NCBI GenBank assembly: GCA_910592005.1
Contig: CAJVPP010002610.1
Span: 1-14,143, forward strand
DNA length: 14,143 nucleotides
Reading direction: 5' to 3'
From: Funneliformis mosseae
Lineage: Eukaryota > Glomeromycota > Glomeromycetes > Glomerales > Glomeraceae
Shown: piece by piece, positions 8,725 to 14,143 of the stretch
Position numbering within the stretch: position 1 is the first letter of the stretch
Layout: the number at the start of each line of letters is the position of its first letter
Program-made: the position numbers and the translations under genes
The notes under the pieces: model-generated
Seen by the model: the letters and a program-made list of their open reading frames with translations, nothing else
What the model was told of the DNA's origin: nothing
Database searches by the model: none

Positions 8725-9601
8725 TAGAAATTAAATGTAAAAAATAAAAAAAAATAAAAATAAGCAAAAATATAAAATATATATATATTATTTATTATTA
8801 TAAAATTTGCTTTTCTTTAAAATATTTAATAATTTCTATTTTTATATTTTTATCTTTAAAAAGTAAAATGTTATTTACTTAAAATTAAATAAAACTTTAG
8901 TTTATTTATATAATTAACGTATTTTATAAATTTTTATTATATTATTTCTTAAATTGTAAAGTAGGCAAATTTGCCTATAATTATAAAAAAAAAAAGTTTT
9001 AATTATTTAATAAAATATAAAATTTTAATTTTAATAATATACTGTAATTATTATATAAAAAAATATGGTTTAATATATATTTTATCAACTTTCTTTAATA
9101 TTTAAGTTTATTAAGAACTTTTTAAATAATTTGATTTTAAAATAAAATTTATTATAATAATTTTTTAAAAATTTTCTTAAAATTTATATATTTTAAACTA
9201 AATGAATCACTTTATTACTGATAAAAGTTATAAATTTTTAATAAATTATAAAAATTATAAAAATAAAAATTATTTTTTATAATAAATTTTATAATATTCT
9301 ATTATTATTAATATTACTAAAAATAAATGTTAATAAAATTGTTAAAGATCAATAATAAAATTTTTAATATAAAAATTTTTTATAAATTTTTAGCTTATTA
9401 TAACTTTAAATTATTTATTATATAATTAAAAATAAAAATTACTATATATTATATATTTATTAAAAATTTTAATTTTTTATAAAGTAAATCAAAAGAAATT
9501 TATAGTAAATAAGCAGATAAATTTATTTATGAAATTCTATAATTTAAAAAATGAGCTTTATAATAGAAAGAAAAAAAAACTACTAAAAAATTATTAAATT
9601 A
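8725..9601. other. Extremely AT-rich, gene-free left part of the AT block
   Basis: The sequence is nearly all A and T, with long A and T runs and, by eye, a single CpG. No protein family was recognised on either strand. The one GC-bearing structure is the palindrome at 8962-8977. A TATAATAGAAAG stretch near 9559-9570 could be the decayed 3' end of a further Tigger-like element, but this is not secure. Confidence 0.6.
8962..8977. repeat. Perfect 16-bp palindrome TAGGCAAATTTGCCTA
   Basis: The 16 bases equal their own reverse complement and carry six G/C bases within almost pure A/T sequence. It may be two fused terminal repeats or a dimeric protein-binding site. No flanking copy was seen in this window. 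Confidence 0.8.
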
Positions 9602-10990
9602 CAATCAATTTTTTTTATAATAAATTTAATATAATGAATTTTACATTATAATAATCTTTAGTGAAGTATAGATTTTTTTATATAAAAAAGTCTTGTTATA
9701 TTGAATTGTATTAGATAAATATTATATAATGTTTAATGAATTATAATTTATTAATACAATATATATAAATGATTCTATTTATAGTGAATTTACTTATATT
9801 AAATTTTTTTTAATATAACAAAGATTTTTTCAAAAATATAAAAAATAAAAAATAAATTATTTTGATTATAAAAAATAATTTAATATTATCTTTTTTTAAA
9901 TATAGTAAATATACTTTCTTTAATATTAAATAAATTAAGAAAAATGAATTTTTATATTTTGCGTTTTACATTTGTATATTGTATTTCATTTTACTATTTT
10001 ATTAATATTTTTTTTTAAAAAATATCAAGTATTTTATTTTACTTTTCTATTATATGATTTTTATTTAAAATGCTAAAAATAAAATCAACTTTAATTTACC
10101 TAAAATCTCTAAAAAATATAAATCTCTTACTATAGTATAAAAAAAAGTTTATTTAGAAAATTATCTTTGCTTTTTTAAAAAACAAAAATTTAACTAATAA
10201 GTTTGATGTTAATGAAAGAATGATTTGTGATATTTTAAAAATAAAAGACTATTAGCTTACTATAGATTTTAATTTATATTAAGCTAATTTAAAATATAAA
10301 AAATTATCTTTTCTAATATTAAAGAAATATTAACTATTTGAATAAAAAATATTATTTAAGTTAGTTTTATTATAATTGATAATATTTTTTCAACCAAGAT
10401 CTTAGAGTTTACTTTTTACTTAAAGAAAATAAATTCAAAGGTTTGATCAACAACTTTAAAAAATAACATAATTTAAAATAATATAATATATATAGCGAAG
10501 CTGTAAGTATACTACTTTAAGATCTTAATATATTGTGAGAAAATCTCTATTAAACTTTAAAAATTATAATTCTGAAGATATTTTTAATTGTGATAAAAAG
10601 AGGTTATTTAGAAAATAAAATCAATCGTATTATATTAAATAAGTATATATCTGAAAAAAATAGTCAAAGAATTATATGTTTGTCCTTCTTATTTGTAATA
10701 TAATTAAAAATAAAAATTATATCTTTTATTTATACATAAGAATTAAAATCCTTAAACTCTTAAAAATATCAATAAAAAGAAACTCTTAGTAGATTATTAC
10801 TAGAATCAAAAATTTAAATGTAGATATCAATTTAAAATAAAATAAGAAAGTAAAATCAAAATATTCTTATTATTGATAATACTTTCACATGCTTTATATA
10901 AAATCATTTGTCTAACTAATATTATTATTAAACACTTATCTCTAAATATTACAGTGCATTTTTAATTTTATAACTAAGAAATAATTAATA
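9602..10990 (+). mobile_element. Tigger/pogo-like DNA transposon, copy 1, 3'-truncated and strongly decayed
   Basis: The start CAATCAATTTTTTTTATAAT aligns with CAGTCAACTCTTTCTATAAC of copy 2, the type of terminus seen in Tigger elements. TTAATATAATGAATTTTACA (9626-9645) is identical in both copies (11016-11035 in copy 2). Homology with copy 2 continues through the coding region to about 10985, then stops where copy 2 begins. Copy 1 has lost more G and C than copy 2. Confidence 0.75.
10070..10990 (+). pseudogene. Tigger/pogo transposase fossil, copy 1 (3' part missing)
   Basis: This is the degraded counterpart of the copy 2 transposase. A matching ATG lies at 10070, and the blocks correspond in order. 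The HTH region KFDVNERMICDIL-like lies near 10197-10240, NKFKGL near 10431-10446, a NNFKK* stop shared with copy 2 near 10450-10466, and NCD of the first catalytic Asp near 10587-10595. Stops and frameshifts are frequent. Where copy 2 has TGG or other G/C codons, this copy often has A or T (for example ACTATTGGCTT against ACTATTAGCTT). It ends where copy 2 starts. Confidence 0.75.
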
Positions 10991-13066
10991 CAGTCAACTC
11001 TTTCTATAACAAATTTTAATATAATGAATTTTACAATACAACAGATTTTTAGTATAGGATAGTTTTTAAATATAAAAAAACCTTATTATACTAAATTTGG
11101 TAATTAAAAATTTGTACTATATTTAATGAATTAAAGTCAGAAATTTTATATATAAAATGATCTTTTTTTATAACGAATTGTCTTTATAATGAATTTATTT
11201 TGATACAATGAAGTTTTGCTTAATTAGATTTAGTTATATAAAAATTTTATACCTTTAGTTTTAAATAAAATGAATAATAAATAAATATTTTATATTATAT
11301 GTTGTGTCTTGTGTTTCATGATTTTTTTTTACATGTTTAATTTTTTTCTTTGCATAATGCCAAAAGTAAACTTAAAAAAACAACTTAATAAACTTACTAA
11401 TAAACAAGATAAACCTTTAAAAAAAAAAATTTCTTACAGTTGCAAAAAAAAGAACTTTGTTTGAAAAAAATAACATTATCTTTTTTAAATCAAAAAAATT
11501 TAGCTAATAAATATGATGTTAGTGAAAGTATGGTTAGTGATATTTTAAAAGAGAAAGACTATTGGCTTTCTGTAAATACTAATTTATACTAAGCCAATTT
11601 GAAATGTAATAAGAAAACTCCATTCTTCTCATTAAAAAAGCGTTAGCAATTTGAGTAAATAACGCACTCAAAGCTAGCTTTATTATTACAGATGATATTC
11701 TTTTAACAAAAGCTTTAAGTTTTGCTTTTTTATTAAAAGAGGATAAGTTTAAAGGGTTAAATAGTATAAATAACTTTAAAAAATAACACAATCTTAAACA
11801 ATATCATATACATGAGAAAGCTACAAGTGCATCGCTTAAAAATCTCAAAACAATAAGAAAGAATCTCAGACAAATATTAAAAGATTATAGTTCTAAAGAT
11901 ATATTTAATTGTGATAAAACAGGGCTGTTTTGGAAGAAGAAACTATATCAAATGATATCTAATAAATAAACATTAGAAATAAAATAATCAAAGCATCGAA
12001 TAATGATTCTACTCATATATAATATAACAGAAAGTAAAAAGTTGACGTCTTTGTTTATATATAAGTATAAAAATCCTAGAGTTATTAAGAATATTGATAA
12101 AAGAATGCTTTTAGTCAAATACTATTAGAACCTAAAAAGTTAGATACAGATTTCAATATGAAATGATTACATAAAAAACTTGATACAAAAATGAGAAGAC
12201 AAATCGAAAAATTCTCCTTCTTGTGAATAATACTTTAACATATGCTCTTTATAAAACCATCTGCCTGATTAATATTACTGTTTAATCCCTCTTTCTAAAC
12301 ACTACTGCATACCTTTAATCTTATGATCAAGGTATCATAAATAGTTTTAAGGTGAAAAATGTAATTGATTTTATAATTCTTTAGTTAAAATATAATTGAC
12401 ATTAACTTTATTTATACTTAATTTTAATTCAACTTATTTTAGACATAATATTAAAAGTTACATTTATAAAATTAGGTCAAAACTTCTAATAAATTTAATG
12501 AATACCATATTGAACTCTCTGAAATTGATATTAAAAAGTATATAAATTATATTTTATAAGCATAAAATAATGTTACAAATAAAACAATTGAAAATTATTA
12601 GATAAAAGCAGATATTTTACCTAAAGATAATTATGAAAATAAGGATGAAACTGGTAATGATATATTACTTGAACTTAAATAGTTAAAGAAGATAGAAGAA
12701 GTTTAAGTATTAATTGATAAATTAGATTTTAACAAATCATTTTTCCATTGAAGAATTTGTTAAATATAATAAGTCTGAAATTATAGATAAAATGATATCT
12801 GACAAAGAAATTTTAAAAGTAATTTTACCTAATCAAGAAGATGAAATAGAGAAAGATTCTTTATTATCAATAATTTCTTTTAGGGAAGTTATTGAGGCTT
12901 ATGATAAAGTAATTTTATATTTGAAGTAATAAGAAAAAACATTTGGTATAAAAAAAGAAGAGTTAAGGTCTATTAAAAAGCTTAAAAAAAAGCTTTAAAC
13001 AACAATTTGTCTCTTCAAAATAAACTAATCTCAATAAATTTATTACTATAATAGAATAATAATTTG
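10991..13066 (+). mobile_element. Tigger/pogo-like DNA transposon, copy 2, near full length
   Basis: The left end CAGTCAACTCTTTCTATAAC follows a TA dinucleotide, the target duplicated by pogo/Tc1 elements. Subterminal ATAATGAATTT/ATAACGAATT words (11021-11200) are typical of Tigger non-coding ends. A complete though broken transposase lies at 11357-12998. The right end is approximate: TACTATAATAGAATAATAAT around 13045-13064 could be the decayed inverted terminus, but the match is poor. Confidence 0.75.
11357..12998 (+). pseudogene. Tigger/pogo-like (CENP-B HTH, DDE_1) transposase, nearly full-length fossil
   Basis: Blocks run in family order across about 547 codons. They are an ATG-led N-terminus; the HTH LANKYDVSESMVSDILKEKD (about 11499-11560); KKALAI then a TGA at a Trp position then VNNALKAS (11633-11680); ITDDILLTKALSFAFLLKED (11684-11743); HIHEKATSASLKNL (about 11806-11847); DYSSKDIFNCDKTGLFWKKK (about 11883-11942); YKYKNPRVIKNIDK (about 12063-12103); ILLLVNNTLTYAL (about 12217-12256); and YDQGIINSFK (about 12319-12350). 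The C-terminus has IKADILPKDNYENKDE (12603-12650) and RSIKKLKKKL (12966-12995). The first Asp remains (codon 11913-11915) but its usual Glu neighbour is Lys. The second catalytic Asp is Asn (LVNN for LLDN) and the third, YDQG, remains. About 90 bp after SFK (12352-12440, GTGAAA to TTTTAG) may be an intron. Many stops, mostly at Gln or Trp positions, make it non-functional. Confidence 0.85.
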
Positions 13067-13836
13067 AGGGTTACCGTAAAAACGGTTAATAACATTTACA
13101 GTTTAATTTTTTTTATTTTTTACAAAATAAATACAGAATAAAATGACATCATGGTTACATAAAATTTTGATGTATTAACTAAATAATACTCTTGTGATCA
13201 TGTTAAAATTTAGTTGAAATTATGTTAAGAAATTACATTGTTTATATTAATTTTTGACCAATTTTTTATTAAACTTGTATTGAAATTGCTTATTGATTTT
13301 TTTATTAAATTGTGATGAATAATTTTATAATGATTTTTTATTTATCATAGAGGTAATAATTTGTTATTATTGATCTACTCTGATTATCTGATATATTATA
13401 TTTATTAATTTATGTAAGTTATTTTTGGATTAATATAATTTTATAAATAATACATATATTATTATTTTGACTTTTTGTTTTTTATACAAATCAGAATTTT
13501 AATCACAAAGAGTTCTTTTTGTATTATTTCAATTATGAGTTTTGCTTGTTATATTTGGATTTATCTAATTTTTTATAAATAAATGCATAATTATAATACA
13601 ATGCTTAAATTATTATTTTAACTTTTTATTTTTAATATAAATCAGAATTTCAATCAAGATTATATTATTTTAATTATGAGTAAAGAATTCACAAGATATC
13701 AAATCAAATAGATAAATTTATTTATAAAGGAAAGTATTTTTACCATCATATAATTTTTTCATCTTTTGAAATTTAAATCCACCTTTAAATTACTTTAATT
13801 TACTCCTTTAAATCATATTTTTTTACAAATATAAAA
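13067..13836. other. Gene-free AT-rich stretch between transposon and SANT fossil
   Basis: No coding signal was recognised. A short hairpin, ACCGT-AAAA-ACGGT at 13073-13086, carries two of the roughly 14 CpGs in the whole 5.4-kb AT block. The tandem duplication at 13418-13680 occupies the centre. The missing 3' part of Tigger copy 1 was searched for here by eye and not found. Confidence 0.5.
13418..13680 (+). repeat. Imperfect tandem duplication, units of about 130 bp
   Basis: Unit 1 (13418-13547) and unit 2 (13548-13680) both begin GTTATNTTTGGATT and share a TAATT-TTATAAATAA block, an ATTATTATTTT-ACTTTTT block and an ATAAATCAGAATTT-like block. Both end in TTTNAATTATGAG. Several small indels separate them, so the duplication is old. 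Confidence 0.8.
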
Positions 13837-14052
13837 ATGACTACAAGAATAATTTGAGAGGATAATGAAATAGATTTATTAGTTGATGAAAGAAGAAGAA
13901 AAAATGAAGAGTATCATATAAGATACAAAGATAATAAAATGGGATTCTGAAGGAGTGTAGCTTAACGAATTAATCAAAGATATGATACAATATATTCAAC
14001 TTATTAATACAAGTTAAAATGGAGAAATTTAGTATAGAATTATAATATAAGT
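13837..14052 (+). pseudogene. Myb/SANT-like (trihelix-type) DNA-binding domain fossil
   Basis: From ATG at 13837 one frame runs 72 codons without a frameshift and keeps a Myb/SANT-like pattern: EDNEIDLLVDERRRKNEEYH (codons 8-27), YKDNKMGF, RSVA, RINQRYDTIYSTY and YKLKWRNLV. Five in-frame stops interrupt it: TGA at codons 7 and 38, TAA at 43 and 57, TAG at 67. Codons 7 and 38 sit where this domain class carries conserved Trp, and the others fit Gln. Such domains bind DNA and occur both in host factors and beside Harbinger-type transposases. The rest of the gene is not visible before the window ends. Confidence 0.6.
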
Positions 14053-14143
14053 AAATAAATAAATAACAATATAATGATAAATATAACTTAACAATATAAT
14101 TAATACCTTTTAGAACTTTTGTAATTATTGAAATAGAGCAAAA

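Noticed and set aside
11579..11791. Minus-strand open frame of 70 codons
   Set aside because: It is antisense to the Tigger transposase fossil, whose plus-strand motifs are clear.
10070..14052. Genetic-code reassignment (TAA/TAG as Gln, TGA as Trp)
   Set aside because: CAA and TGG codons coexist at equivalent positions, frameshifts and catalytic substitutions occur in the same fossils, and the intact LPMO-like gene uses a normal stop. Directional mutation explains the pattern more simply.
8725..14143. Mitochondrial DNA insertion, suggested by the extreme A/T content
   Set aside because: No mitochondrial gene was recognised, while nuclear-type DNA transposon fossils fill much of the block.
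1..14143. CRISPR array or prokaryotic defence system
   Set aside because: No spaced direct repeats and no prokaryotic gene layout; introns and fungal transposons mark the DNA as eukaryotic.

Overview
The window looks like a gene-poor, transposon-rich piece of a nuclear fungal genome. Short GT-AG introns, fungal-type gene content, very high A+T and abundant DNA-transposon fossils fit an arbuscular mycorrhizal (Glomeromycotina, Rhizophagus-like) fungus best. This is inference from style and content; another AT-rich early-diverging fungus is possible.

Only one gene appears intact: a small secreted copper monooxygenase (LPMO-like) protein on the minus strand at 6018-6587, with its own TATA-containing upstream region.

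Left part (1-5438): three dead genes in a row. A DNA topoisomerase II fossil (minus, 1-3028, running off the left edge) still has recognisable GT-AG introns, so it is a genomic duplicate and not a retrocopy. It is followed by the N-terminal half of a NirB-type NAD(P)H nitrite reductase (plus, about 3484-4498), then a PIF/Harbinger-type transposase remnant (minus, about 4640-5438). All three carry stops, frameshifts and internal deletions.

Middle (6588-8720): the promoter side of the LPMO gene, pyrimidine microsatellites, a roughly 170-bp inverted-repeat element that resembles a MITE, a second inverted-repeat structure around CACGTG motifs with a strong internal hairpin, and a possible orphan first exon.

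Right part (about 8725-14143): a sharp change to extremely AT-rich, CpG-poor DNA. It contains two copies of the same pogo/Tigger-family element in the same orientation. The second (from 10991) abuts the truncated first (from 9602), as expected for a nested insertion. Further right are a 130-bp tandem duplication and a fossil Myb/SANT-like DNA-binding domain (13837-14052). Most stop codons in these fossils fall where the families have Trp or Gln, as expected from C-to-T/G-to-A decay. I see no CRISPR array, rRNA or tRNA, and no convincing new multi-gene system. The most informative features are the decay pattern, the nested transposons and the uncatalogued inverted-repeat elements.
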